Below the pieces are notes generated by a model. That model searched no databases and was not told where the DNA came from. It saw only the letters and a program-made list of their open reading frames with translations. Shown here in pieces: positions 1 to 15,059 of a stretch of DNA of 64,000 nt. Made by a program: the position numbers and the translations under genes. The DNA comes from Eleginops maclovinus. Its lineage: Eukaryota > Chordata > Actinopteri > Perciformes > Eleginopidae. Numbering within the stretch: position 1 is the first letter of the stretch; each line of letters begins with the position of its first letter. The stretch is from positions 5,997,512-6,061,511 of the forward strand of contig NC_086370.1 of the NCBI RefSeq assembly GCF_036324505.1, read 5' to 3'.

Positions 1-2130
1 TATCAAATTTAGTTGACGGATTTTGACAGAAAAAGAAGAACGTGGTAAAGAATAGGTTGTTGTGCTGCATTGATTTGATTGTGGACTGTCCATTGTGGGT
101 TCTACAATGGTATACAACCCAAATTAACTTGAGAAAGGCTCTTTGAATGTATTTGTCACTAATGCCTAGTCTACAAAGGCTGAATTGTGAAACCAGCATA
201 TCAGCAACAAAAGTAGAGGGCCCTCAAAGTGCACAAATATCAGTCACATGTGTGAAATACTAGGGTTAGGGTTATTAACAGCTGTGTTGTTTGACATATA
301 AACCCTGCAGAAAAGTTGTGTGGGACTCTCATGCATTGATAATATGTTAAAGATGACTTTAAGAAGTTTAAATAATCATAAGAGTCTTAAAGGAAATGGA
401 AACCCACATCATTCATGCAGATCTATCTTCATTCACCATCCATTCACTGCATTTTAGTTTCATTGTCTTCAGGCAGCTGTAATGCCGTCTGGTCAAGGAT
501 CTTGTTTCTCTTCTTGGTCCAGTAATAACAGAGCATCCAGCCGGTGGTCACTCTGGTGCTCTCAGACAAACCATTGTTGGTTTTCAGACCTCATTATGGT
601 GAAAGAGTCGACCACAGATTCATGGGCAAGCTATTGGACGACTACCAGCGTATATAGAGAAATAGAGTTCTGTTCTGTTCATCTGTTAGGAATCTCTTGA
701 CCACACCACTACAGCAGGCTATTTAGAGTCTTTGTTGTGGCCTTTTTGTGGTAATAGCACATGAAAAGCAGGGTTGTGGTTTCTATTAAACAGGATTCTT
801 AAATAAAGGTAGAAGACAACGGGTTAAGCTTTCAAAATTACCCTTACAAAAAGGTTTCAATGCCAAGGAGTGAGATAAAATGTGCTTTACTCAGCCTGTG
901 TGTGCTTTTCCAGATAGTTAATGGTCTATTTCCCCACTCACTGCTGCACCGTCTTCATCAGAGACAGAAAAAAACAGGGGTAATTAAAATGTCTTAACTT
1001 GTAGCTTAATTACGAGCCAGCCACGGAATCTCTTTGTCAGTATAACTCTTTTTTCCGCCGTTTGCATAAAACAATAAAACCTCTGTTAAAGAATCTAATT
1101 TGCACTCACATTCTGCCTTTTTTTTGTCTGAGTTGAAAAGTTAAATCAAATCAAAGCCACTTTTTTCTTCAGACCACCTTCCCGTCCTCAAGATTCTCCT
1201 ACACTATAGCCATGGAATTGGGACTTTGGGGATGAAAGGAAACCATAATTTTGTGGTGGGATTAATTTGGAGACATGAGCGATGCCAAATTAAATCCCTG
1301 TCAAAACCTCTGCTGATTCTTTTCATCGCCTGCAGATCCCTGAGAAATCTGTTCCCCATGGCGTTTATGATTTGACAGTCCAGTAGTTTTGGACTTAGTT
1401 CCCCCCTGATACCTCTGACATGTTGACATTAAGTGGTTTCCGAGACAGGCAGTACCCATATTTCAATCACCATTAAGCAGAGGAAATTTGGCGTTAGTTT
1501 GGATGGAAAAAAGAGCCAGTGACAAACAGACATGCACAGATACAACGGCAGGCAAACAACTGTAATTACATTAGAGGGTGAGCGGCAGCCATTTCCTGGG
1601 AGTGCGAGAAGGTAAATATAGTTTATACCTGACCCTAAGATCTTTCAAAAATTCTGGGACAGATTGTTTACAGGTGTCCTTGACGACTGTCCTTTCCTTC
1701 ATATCAGGCCTGTCACCTCTCCCACCACTTTTCACTTTGACAGAAACTAAAGTCAGAGAACCTCACTGAAGAAAAATAAATGAATATTGTCACACTGCGT
1801 GCAGGGGTTACAGCAACATTTATTTAATTGAGTTAATTCATAACTTTCTAGATAAACTAGAATGTATAAATTCAACAGAAGCAGGTAATTTAAATGTTTG
1901 ATATAAATATTTTCCTTTTTTTAAGAATGTTTGTTTTGAATAGAAGTCACATTACGGTTTAAGAAGTCTAAAAATGGAAAATAACAAAAGTACAATTAAA
2001 GTGGAAAGCATAAACCCAAATTGAATTCATAACACCTTTACGATGTAACTATTTAATAGTGTTTTTAAGAAATGAGATTTCTGTGGGCAATCCGTGCCTT
2101 TAATGACAGAGGGGAAGACACGCACCAAAT
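1..2130. other. Unique non-coding sequence, no gene seen
   Basis: AT-rich single-copy DNA. All open frames are under 75 codons and none shows a recognisable domain. It contains a short telomere-like TTAGGG doublet at 261-275, an inverted homeodomain-type motif pair at 1258-1298 and a possible conserved block at 940-1300. Confidence 0.6.
940..1300. promoter_or_regulatory. Possible conserved non-coding element
   Basis: Visible motifs are two TAATTA-type homeodomain cores around 980-1015 (GGTAATTAAAA and GCTTAATTACG) and an inverted pair of GGATTAA-like sites at 1258-1298. It is unlike the neighbouring low-complexity AT-rich DNA and is not recognised as a repeat. The enhancer role is inferred from motif density only; alignment to other fish genomes would decide. 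Confidence 0.22.
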
Positions 2131-2140
2131 AGTCCCAGTC

Positions 2141-2215
2141 CATTATTGAAACCAGGTCCTCCGTATAAGGACCAAGCCCCAGAACATGTACTGTCAGCTA
2201 TACCAACTGAACTAT
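2141..2215 (-). repeat. Possible tRNA-derived SINE remnant
   Basis: Read on the minus strand, this contains a box A-like stretch (TAGTTCAGTTGGTATAGC) followed about 45 nt later by a degenerate box B (GGTTTCAAT). The spacing and order fit a decayed tRNA-like head. No clear tail or target-site duplication is visible, so this is a weak call. Confidence 0.25.
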
Positions 2216-3026
2216 ATGGTGACCCACTACTTTTTTTCTAAATTATGCATGTATAATTGTGTATGTATGTTAATTGAGACAAAAGATCCAAACTACAACT
2301 AGTGTGAAAAGCAAAAACCCAACCATAAAATAATTCATCATACCTCATGATATAGTAAAGGCATGTAGCTCAAAGCTTAGCTATCAAAAGCTCTTCACCC
2401 TCTCAATTAACAGTGAGCAGTTGGATTCAACTGTCAGCAATAGATGAGTAATATAAAAAACACTTATCAATTGATTTGTTTTCAAAAGTGCCCACTCTAG
2501 TTCCTTCTTAGATCACTGAACCTTTGAATGCGCTATGTCTCAGTGATGGATAGTGGACATTTAAAATATGTCAAAACCATTGAAAAACTATTACATGATT
2601 GCTTGGTCTTATGTAAAAACATTTGCATTTACCGGCTTCTTAAATAGGAATATATCTTTTTTCTTTTTTTCGCTTTCCATTGAGATATCTTTGGACTAAT
2701 TGCTTGAAAAGATTAACGAGTGTCCATCAACAACACATTTTTAGATGTGCAGCTTAATTGCTCCAAAAAATGAATTGTTATCTAAAGGTTCACCCACCAT
2801 TTTCTGGTTTGTCTCCTTAGAATTGTGCAGTGCTGCTAAAAATGTTGCTAAAAGATGAAATACAGCTCTTCCAAATGAGCAATTTTCGTACAAACTTCCT
2901 CTTCATTGTGTCCAAGCCCTGTACGCCCACAAATGACACCTTTCATGAACAAGTCCACCTTCTTGTTTGTGTACAAGCAAGAATTAGCATGCTTCTGCTC
3001 ACTCCGTTCAAACCTGCATTTGTGCG
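2216..3026. other. Non-coding, nothing recognised
   Basis: AT-rich unique DNA leading into the first CA array. No gene, RNA or repeat could be identified. Confidence 0.5.
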
Positions 3027-6015
<2,989 letters not shown>

Positions 6016-6019
6016 TAGT

Positions 6020-6145
6020 TAAGCTATTACGCTTTTGGGGTTTCTCCTTTCCTGGAGTATGTATAAGTTGTTGTGCATGTAAATGGTCTAAGGCTAAAAT
6101 CCCTGTGCTCTGTGCTCTCCGATACACTCCAATGTTTTTAGTATA
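6020..6145 (-). mobile_element. MITE family A, partial copy (minus)
   Basis: The stretch resembles the 3' part of the multi-copy element described at 39218-39566, read in reverse: an end like TTACGCTTTTGGGGTTT, then the motif TGTGCATGTAAATGGTCT followed by GGCTAAAATCCC. In the other copies the complement of these blocks (GGGATTTTAGCC, CATTTACATGCAC) lies just before the 3' terminus. The 5' half is missing or decayed. Confidence 0.6.
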
Positions 6146-7480
6146 CAGTTTTGTTTTTTTTAAGCTTGTGATTTGAACATTATTTAGTCAGAGGCTTCAA
6201 ATAAGCCCTATGTTGTTTTTTTCCCCCTCTTCCTACACTGATTACCATTTGTTATCGTCTTATCCTTAAAATGCTTTTGGGATTAAAGTCCCTGTGCATT
6301 CCATGGTGTCAACTTGATTAACATTAAAGAGGTAAATCCCTTACCAATTTGATATTTGAGCAGGTATAACAAGGAAACGGTAACTGATTATATAACTATT
6401 AAACAACTACATCACATTTCAAAGCAAGCTCTGATCATCATGACTGGTATAGGTCTAAGATATGGGATCAAAAAAACTCTTTTGTTGTGGTATTTGTGTG
6501 TGTTGTGTGTGTGTGTCCATATTGCAGAGGTGTGTCAGAAAAGCTCCAGAGTGTTACGATTGGTGTTTGCCCTCATGTCTCTCCAACTCTCCTTGGCCGA
6601 GGGGCGGCAGCAGGTGTTGATGCTGCCTCTATTCAAAGTGTGGCTCACACCATTTAAAAAGTGAGGACACACGGCTGTTTTGCATATGTCGGGGTTCTGC
6701 GGTCTCCATGCACTCAAGGCCTTCTGGGTGGGATTCGATCATTGACACATCAAATTGACTTCCTGACAGTTTTTTTTTTGTTGCTCTTTTCTTGTCTTTA
6801 CTAATGCCATAAGTGTGTGTATTTCCGTGTTAATATCTTTTAATATTCTTTCTCACCTATTGTATCATAATATATCCATGTCAAAAACAGTTTCATTATT
6901 CTAAGTACACAAGAAATACACATAAAGGACAATACAGGATGATTCAATGACAATACCAGCTCACACAAAAGTAAATAAAAGAAAATACTGAGTTATTTCA
7001 CGTTAAAAACTACGTCCATAGTCCTATACAGAGTAACGTAATGGAAACAAAGATGAATCTACTCTTAAGACAGACATGAGGCAAAAATGGGAGCTTGGAT
7101 TTTCTTCATTGTTAATTTAATCACTCTAAACAAAAATGGGTGCAAAAAAATGAAACAATTAACAAAATATTTATTTTTTATACAGTTCCCGAAGCACCCG
7201 GCATGAGCCGTAGTATTTTTCCAACCATTGTGTCTCGTCCCCAACATTATTTCACTTTTGCTGTCTAATAGGGGAGGAAAATGCACCAACTGCAGTATAA
7301 AAAGCCCAGCAAAAATCTAACGGATTCATCATTTAAGAAAAATCACAAATGAAAAGTCGACAACACTTACTCTTATCAGATTTAGTTTTTGGTCCAAACA
7401 TTGGGAAAATTGTCTGATATAATTTCTTAAACCCCAAAATTGTTGCCACTTGTCACAGACATAATCAATGAACCTAATTC
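6146..7480. other. Non-coding, nothing clearly recognised
   Basis: AT-rich DNA with a short GT tract near 6495-6515. Another weak fragment resembling MITE family A may lie at 6270-6305. No gene identified. Confidence 0.5.
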
Positions 7481-7885
7481 AAGGCAGGCATGTTGACCGG
7501 TCACAGTGGAAACACATCTCTGTAAGCGTTGATCAGAACTCCACAGCTTTTTAGTTTCTTGTTTTAATGTATTCTGTTTACCCCTATAATAACCCTAAAC
7601 AATTTGCACATATTGAACTCTTAATACAATAACAACAACTTTGAACACTTATAATGTATACGGTACTCAACATTTATATTCATTTTGTAGTATTGTAACG
7701 CATTAACTCTTTCTGTATATTTATATTGTGCATCCGTAGTAATCTAGATTTTTATTTTACTTACTCTCAGTTTATTTTACTTCTATTTATATATTTTTTT
7801 TTTACTCATGGAGCAATGCCTTTTTAGTATAATGTCATAACAAGTTTCTGATTTGGGACCAATAAAGTACATTTAATCTAATTTC
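7480..7885 (+). mobile_element. Probable LINE 3' tail (L2-like), 5' truncated
   Basis: AT-rich 3' UTR-like DNA ending in AATAAAGTACATTTAATCTAATTT, a polyadenylation-like signal followed by a short degenerate repeat. Such endings are typical of CR1/L2-clade LINE 3' tails in fish. No reverse transcriptase frame remains upstream, so this is either a dead-on-arrival 5'-truncated insertion or a decayed SINE with an L2-type tail. The 5' boundary is approximate. Confidence 0.45.
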
Positions 7886-8325
7886 AAAGTAGCTCAAATA
7901 AATTGAGACCAGTCATTGTTTGTTTTGTTTTGTTTCTAACATGAATTAACCTGTGCTTTGCCATGATCAAATGTCTGTAAAAATATTCTGTTGATCAACA
8001 AAAATATATTTCCAAAAAAATGCTGCCATCTTTTTGAAATATTTGTTTGTCACTTGCTGGACACAGATCTGCCAAATCAATGCAATGTGTGTCTGTGTGT
8101 CAGTGTGTCTAACTCTCTACCTACCTCTGCCCCCCTCCCAGAGGTGCAACCCACCCCACCCTTTCAAACCTGCCCCCCGCTCCCTCCCTTTTACAACAGG
8201 TTGAATACATTGAACCTCTCCCCTCACTATCTCTGCTCTAAAACTCATATGGGACCACCTCTCATCTTTCCCTTCATTATCCATTCTTTCCACTCCACTT
8301 TCTTTTTTCTTTTTCATGCAGCTCT

Positions 8326-8339
8326 CCCCCCCCCCCCCC
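8326..8339. repeat. Poly-C homopolymer (14)
   Basis: Fourteen consecutive C bases within a pyrimidine-rich stretch (about 8120-8360). Length may be affected by sequencing error. Confidence 0.9.
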
Positions 8340-8439
8340 TTTTCCGTCTGTCGGTCTGTCTGGCACCTCGAAGCCCCTCTAAGCCTTCAACCAGTGTCAA
8401 AGCGTACGGAGCTGGAACAGTGGCTCTGCTGTGTTAAGG

Positions 8440-8652
8440 TGGTGGCATTCACACTCACACTCACACTGAAGCACATGCGCACAAATACAGCCATTCGCAC
8501 TCTGAATACACACTTGTTTATACACACATGGGTACACACATGCAAACACAAGTGCAGTATGATCTGTCACACACACGTGGATAATAAGCAGCAGAACATC
8601 AGTCACATGTGTTTGCATTATGGCATGGAGACGGATATGACACAAACCAACC

Positions 8653-8692
<40 letters not shown>

Positions 8693-8695
8693 CGG
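8440..8695. repeat. CA-rich imperfect microsatellite region
   Basis: Scattered CACTCA and CACACA blocks ending in a (CA)n tract at 8652-8693 with one AA interruption. Not coding. Confidence 0.85.
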
Positions 8696-8839
8696 TGATA
8701 CTGTGAGTTATTGAGTCAGACAAGTCAAAGCCTTCCAAAGTTGGTGTGTGTGAGCGTGTGTGTGTCTAATAATCCATTGGTTCTGTTCTGTGCTGATTCC
8801 GGGCACTAAGCCCTGCCACAATTATTCAAATCCAGGCTT

Positions 8840-8990
8840 TTAGTTGCAGCACACCTCTCTCCATGGGCCCATGAGCCGGTAATCTTGCCTTTGGCCCTGC
8901 ATTTCAAATGGCCTTAACTCCCATAAGGAATGCATATGAAGAGGAGCCACTAGTGGCTTAATCCGCCCTGTTTAAGTTGCTGAAACATAC
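8840..8990. promoter_or_regulatory. Possible conserved non-coding element
   Basis: Complex sequence with AATGCATATGAA (POU-like) and TTAATCC (paired-type homeodomain core) motifs, between two microsatellite zones and not recognised as a repeat. The regulatory role is inferred from motifs only. Confidence 0.18.
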
Positions 8991-8995
8991 ACCTG

Positions 8996-9765
<770 letters not shown>

Positions 9766-9885
9766 GTGTGTCTGTGGTAGGGACAATGATCGGCTCAGGA
9801 CAGCTGCACAGCAGCCTCAGGTAGGACAGAGACTCCCATCCTCTTACACAAGGGACCAGCATGTACTCGGCATCTGTCGATGCAA

Positions 9886-9949
9886 ACACACACACACACA
9901 CACACACACAGAAACACAGACACACTGACACACACACACACACACACAG
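9886..9949. repeat. Imperfect (CA)n microsatellite
   Basis: CA units with GAAA, AGA and TGA interruptions, 120 bases after the larger CA array. It is probably an older, decayed array. Confidence 0.92.
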
Positions 9950-9959
9950 TATTTGAACT

Positions 9960-10260
9960 TTTTTTCTTTTTCTTGGCTAACAACAAGCTTTTGTTTGAGC
10001 CGGCCACAATATGCTTCAAGTAGACAACTTTGCAACTTCAAATCTCCCAAACTCTCACTTATGCTGATCAGAGCATGTGTTGCCCAGAGAAAGGGGAGTT
10101 CTCTCACACACACGCCGCCTCCCAGCGCTCTTCAGCTGGCATGTGTTCGGCCCCGCGGCTGCTTGCTGCCAGGCTGGCTGGGCCTCGTCTTTTACCCAGA
10201 AGACGCGCACAGCCGGAGCTCAACTCGTGGCCCAGGCCTGAAATAAGGCCTTCAGAGGTT
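9960..10260. other. GC-rich complex non-coding block
   Basis: A locally GC-rich stretch (for example CCCCGCGGCTGCTTGCTGCC near 10150) in otherwise AT-rich DNA. Overlapping frames of 90-97 codons have no recognisable domain. It could be a conserved element or a decayed exon; nothing decides this from sequence alone. Confidence 0.3.
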
Positions 10261-11340
10261 CAGTCCCACTGGTGGTGTGTGAGTGTATGTGTGTGTGTTT
10301 AATATCGCTGTATGTGTTGGCAGTGTAGTGCCGGCCATCTGGTTATCTTGCCCCTCTAGGACCAGACATAGCATTACTGTAGTGTTACAGCTGCCGCAGC
10401 TATTTACAGGCCCACACACAAGCAGGGACACACACATGCAGTGCGACCACAGCAGCCAACCATAAAGGTACACACACCCATACGCTCATGAATACATAGG
10501 GAGAGGCAAACTTTACTCACTGAGTTATATGGCATAGAAATGCACACACACAGGTCTTACTTTAAATTGACTATAGGTGCACAAATGTACCTACACACAC
10601 ACAAACACACACACACACGCACACACACAGATGCAGGCGCTAAGACGCTCCCACCCCCTTACTTCGCTGCCCTACATTCTGCTTGCTTCATTGTCCATAT
10701 TCTTATGTAATTTATGAAAATGCTATGTGCTGTTCGTGCTGCTATGTGATCCATGGCCACCTAATGTTCCCAGCCACCTGCTCAGTGTTTGGAGTCGGGG
10801 TCTTAATGCGGCAGTGTGGGCGACGCCGGACAGAGCGAGAGCAGAACAGCCAGTGAATCATCAGGCTTCAAAAAGTGAGAAATAATTCAAAATAAGAGGC
10901 TTTTGTGTGAGGTCATTGTGGCTAATAGAGCAGTCGACACTTGTGATTTCTGTCTTTGGTTTCCGCAAACGTCCTTTTGTTCCACTGGCTTTTCGCTTCT
11001 GTATGTTCACTTTTCTTTGTTACCTAAAAGTGATACTTGGGAGTTTGTTTTGGGGGTTTGGCTGCCAATACGGCATTGTGTGTACTATGAGTTGATTTGG
11101 CAGCCGAAAAAAAACAGGATGGAAGGTCATTTAACTTTGGTGACTTCTGGCTGACTCTTTTCCTTTAGACTTCTTAGAACAGTATTGTTTTCCCTAGCAA
11201 CTGTTTTGTTTCCAGGCTATTGACGGTCATGAACACACACATCTTAAAGAGCACTTCCCGGGATGGAGGACATTTAACCCAAAATGAAAATACCATTCCA
11301 TAAGCAAATCAGTTATTCGTCTGTACTCCGAGGAAGTTCA
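10261..11340. other. Non-coding with short CA tracts
   Basis: Interspersed CA tracts at about 10425-10490 and 10590-10630. 10640-10890 is complex unique DNA. No gene identified. Confidence 0.5.
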
Positions 11341-11344
11341 GATA

Positions 11345-11595
11345 AAGATTTGTACTCATTTTCAGGTTCATGTTTGTATTTTGTGCCTCTACTGTGACAT
11401 GCTTTAATGTTAAAAAGGTCTTGATTTTTCTCGTACTGCCTGTGCTGCAACACCTCGTTTCACCCTCGGAAACCGCCAACCAATAGAACATTATGATGCC
11501 ACTGGAATTCTAGCCTTTGCAGACCATTTACATGCACGAAAACCTACATAACACACAATAGGAAAGGGAAAACATTATAAGGCCCCTTTAAAAAA
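11345..11595 (+). mobile_element. MITE family A copy, internally deleted
   Basis: It carries the family's 5' signature (TTTTCAGGTTCATGTTTGTA, then GCCTCTACTGTGACATG and ACTGCCTGTGCTGCAACACC) and 3' signature (TAGCCTTTGCAGACCATTTA, then AAAGGGAAAA and GGCCCCTTTA). The middle segment seen in the 19.4-kb copy is mostly missing, leaving only CCAACCAATAGAACA. No transposase frame, so non-autonomous. Confidence 0.8.
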
Positions 11596-11724
11596 GTGTT
11601 ATGTCATAGTATGGGAGCTAACCTTTGAACTGTTGAATCTTCCGTGTTAACTGGCTACTTACTGGATTCATATTTGTAAAATATTTTTGTTTTTTTATTC
11701 TTCTTTTGTTATGCATGACACAAG

Positions 11725-12005
11725 ACTCATGGAAAACAAATAACAAAGGCTTTTAATCAAGAGGTTGATGAAAACATATGAAAGAATACAAAACGCTCAC
11801 TTGGAGAATCAAAAATACTACACACAAAAAACTTCATCAATTGATACTTGGACTACAGGAGATGGCTTGCAGGCTTGGCTTGACTTCATATTACAGACTG
11901 GGTTTGACATCACAAAAACGGGAGATACACAAAGGCAGGAAGTTTAGTTACCTGTAACGACAGGGAGAGTTTACTTCAAAATAAAACAGGAAGTCTCGAG
12001 ACAAG
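11725..12005 (-). mobile_element. Possible LTR-element fragment (minus)
   Basis: It contains runs such as AAATAACAAAGGCTTTTAATC, GCAGGAAGT and AAAACAGGAAGT, similar in style to the fragments at 21890 and 50055 that look like reverse-strand gypsy-type LTR sequence. No paired LTR, primer-binding site or coding domain was found. Weak call. Confidence 0.22.
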
Positions 12006-13730
12006 ACAAAGGACAACACTTGAACTAAATAAATGTATTTAACTTAAATGCCTGGACACCACATTTTGTTTTACCTACATTGCTCTTTCTGAAAAACATT
12101 TTAGGAAACATATGGACATTACTATTACCCTTTTACCATAGAACAGATATTAGACAAAGTCCTTTACAACTGGTGAGGATAAGACAGGTAATGGTCGGGA
12201 AAGTCGGATTGTCGAGGTTTGAATAAACAACATCTATTTGTGTTTGTATCTTAAGTATCTTTGGACTGTTCTAACTTGGCCACAGAGGCTCTTATTTGCT
12301 TTTGCTAAGGCTTTTTACATTTGACTGTGATGATAAGTTCTTCGCTGCAGAGCCCATGAAGTGTCAAATCAGTGTTTTGTTGAGAGGGATTTACAAGTAT
12401 GAAAAAAGCATTGGATCGTTTGTATAATTGGCTTTTACCTTGGTTGGATGCATATCAACATCATTTGGTCTTACTATCGTGGTTTCAGTTGCAGACTTTT
12501 TAATATATCAGCTAAATTGTATTGTGTAGGTGTGCTGTATAATACAAGCACATTGCATTGTCCGCACACCATTTCCAACAAAATAAAGGCAAATCATTTT
12601 TAATTAGAAGGCCGGATTGCTGATAGCTACACAAGCAACTAGAGGTATTTTTTCTAGTCGTGTTCAGTTTCAGTCATCTGCCTGTACAATAATACCCCCA
12701 TAAAATTAACATTATGATTGAGCTATCATATAATGGCTGAACGTCCAAGTGAGTGGATATTCTCTCTTCCCAGGGATGAACGTCCATTTGATTAGCAGAG
12801 ATATGTGGACTGAGCGGGGGGATAATAGCCCGACCAAAGGAATCATCATGTGAAATGAAACGTCTCACGCTTTCTCTGACACACACTGGAAGCAAATGGT
12901 GTAAAGCCAAGGGCATATCGATTTTCAGCTTTATCATATTCCTACTCCTCTGTATTTTCCTTGCTCCATAGCTGTGAAATGTCTTCCAGTTACAGTCTGG
13001 ACACTGGAAACATGCCAGAAAGAGGGAAAGACACTAGTGACCTTGTCAAAACTCATGAATCTCAAAAGTTTTGAGGAAATTGCAGCAATGTGGCCTTGTG
13101 GTTAGAGAACCAACCCCTAAATTACATTCAATACCTAAGTTAAAGTAGTTACAGTAGGTCTAAAAGCCCATTTTCATCCCCTGGAAAATGCTGGACAGAA
13201 CAAACAACATTTTGACAAATATCTGGTTATCAGAGCATTTCAATGTCAAAGTTCAGTTCACACGAGATAGTGTCAAAGAAAAACGTATCTGTGTGGTAAT
13301 GCTATGGCTACACACAGGGCTAGCAAACTGCTAACTGTTACTAGCCAGCAGGGGAATGCTACTTTAGTTTGTTACAATAGGTCAGTAGAGGAGGGTCAAA
13401 GGTAAAACGGTTTATCTATGTGTTGGAATGTTCCAAGTAAATGTCCTGCCTTCTGTCTGGCTTAAGACAATAACAAGGACAATATTTATGTAATTCACTT
13501 TTTCAAATTTACAGAAATTAAAACTGAACCATTTAGTGAATGGTTCAAATATAAAAAGTCTAGAAGCCTTAAAGAAAGCACAACTGCTGTTTTGTATTTG
13601 GTCAGAAATGTGTAGAAATGGTTAGGGCGGTGTTAGGTTTACATTTAAGAAAGGTGTTTCTTAAATCCTGGCTACAACCTTTGTGAAATGAAGGTTCATG
13701 GAGTGTCCTGCATTGCATGCGTTGTTATCT
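12006..13730. other. Non-coding, nothing clearly recognised
   Basis: AT-rich unique DNA. A tRNA-like box A (GTGGCCTTGTGGTTAGAG) occurs at about 13091-13108 without a clear box B, possibly a SINE head fragment. No gene identified. Confidence 0.5.
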
Positions 13731-13731
13731 T

Positions 13732-13985
13732 GGGGCGACTGTGGCTTCAATCAGTAGATTGCTGGTTCGATTCCAGCCACTGCAGTCAACATGTCGATGT
13801 ATCCACGAGCAAGCTAATTAACCCTAAGCTGCTCCCGATGGTAACTGTGTGTGAATATTAGCTTCCTTGGGCAGTTGGAACAATGAATGGCAGCCCCTGC
13901 CTCTGTATGAATGGGTGAATGCTGACGGGAATAGTAAAGGCTGGAAAAAACGCAAGAAAGAATGCAGTCCATTTACATTTTTTTG
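13732..13985 (+). mobile_element. tRNA-derived SINE
   Basis: It starts with a tRNA-like head: GGGGCGACTGTGGCT (box A region) and a perfect box B GGTTCGATTCC at 13764-13774. The box A-B gap is shorter than in a real tRNA, so part of the head is deleted. A body typical of a teleost SINE follows (GCTCCCGATGG, TATGAATGGGTGAATG), then a tail with AATGCAGTCCATTTAC. The tail matches the style of the fragment at 35531-35640, so both probably belong to the same family. Confidence 0.75.
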
Positions 13986-14139
13986 GATCACGAGCTTGCT
14001 ATAGTCACTGTCGTGGCGATCTGCCATGTCAGCATGACATTTTTTACTTACGAGAGCATTGGCAATCCTGTTTTCCACAAGTTCTATTAATGTCCATCTG
14101 CTTAAAAGGAGCAGCAATGAAATACATGCACACTGTTTT

Positions 14140-14330
14140 TTCTTTCTTGTAAATGTCACAATTTATCATGGTGTAGATTTAAACCCCTGACCCTAACCCT
14201 AATGTACAGCAATGCATATACTGGTGAACACAACAGTGTAAGCTTATTCCTAGAAATACAAGAGAACACACTATGGTCACATTTGTGCTTTTGTTTGAAA
14301 ATGATCGCCACCTTCTGCTTTTCACAATTG
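14140..14330 (+). repeat. Outlying copy of the ~300-bp repeat unit
   Basis: It shares with the array at 15060-15980 the order AATTTATC(A/G)TGG - TAGATTT - ACCCTAACCCTAA - TACAGCAAT - CTG(A/G)TGAACA - TAAGCTTA - CCTA(A/G)AAATACAAGA. It is separated from the main array by about 730 bases of unrelated CA-rich and complex DNA. Confidence 0.65.
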
Positions 14331-14384
14331 GAGAGCCAGTAGGATTTGTGCATTATACTCCTCCCCCAAAGCCATGATGACACA

Positions 14385-14476
14385 TGCACACGCACATGTA
14401 CATGCACACACACACAAACACACACATATACACACACACACACACGCACACACATACACACACACGCACACACACT
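14385..14476. repeat. Imperfect (CA)n microsatellite
   Basis: CACA runs interrupted by TATA, GCA and TGTA. Spurious frames of about 100 codons cross it on both strands. Confidence 0.9.
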
Positions 14477-14479
14477 TCT

Positions 14480-14960
14480 ATGTCCATACTATTATCCATT
14501 TTTCACGTCCAATTGCTCTGTTATGGTAATCGTCGAAGGCTTGCCATGGGCTGATTACTCACAGCTGACTTCAGAAGCTTCTCCATCCTCTCTCCCGCCG
14601 TTCTCCTGCTGGCTCTTAATGCACTATTAACCCATTCCTGCTTATTAATTCCTTCCCAGTCATTGCAAGGCGTCCACTCCATGATATCTGTCATCATTCC
14701 ATGCCTATTAGCTCCTCGGCCAACAGTTATTCCTAGCATGCCGCCACACCTCTTCATCCTCCCCTCCCTCTCCTAACAGTCTGTTTAAGGAAGTGTAATT
14801 GCTGCAGGGGGGGGGCTCAGTAAGAATGAATTTAAGATACTGCCACTATGAGGCCAGGCTGCAATTGTGTTCCCGTCGCTCTTGCGTGATTATAGTGTCC
14901 ATTATCCCTCATGGCACTTGTGCTTTTGTGTTGTGGTCGGCTTCATTTACAGTTGTTCAA
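14480..14960. promoter_or_regulatory. Possible conserved non-coding element
   Basis: Complex, moderately GC-rich sequence with TAATGCACTATTAA, TTATTAATTCC and GTAATTGCTGCAG motifs, embedded between repeat units and not matching any repeat seen here. Open frames up to about 94 codons show no domain. The regulatory reading is inference from motif content. Confidence 0.2.
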
Positions 14961-14990
14961 TTAAGCCACAGCTGTGATGCAAGGTTGATG

Positions 14991-15044
14991 TTATTGTTTA
15001 GTTATTTTCTGGACTTGTTATTGTTTAGTTATTTTCTTGACTGG
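14991..15044. repeat. 27-bp tandem duplication
   Basis: Two adjacent copies (14991-15017 and 15018-15044) of a 27-base unit beginning TTATTGTTTAGTTATTTTCT. They differ only in the last few bases. Confidence 0.9.
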
Positions 15045-15059
15045 AGTGTCGGTGTTTTT

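Noticed and set aside
13091..13108. tRNA-like box A alone
   Set aside because: No box B at the right spacing and no cloverleaf, so not a tRNA gene and at most a SINE fragment.
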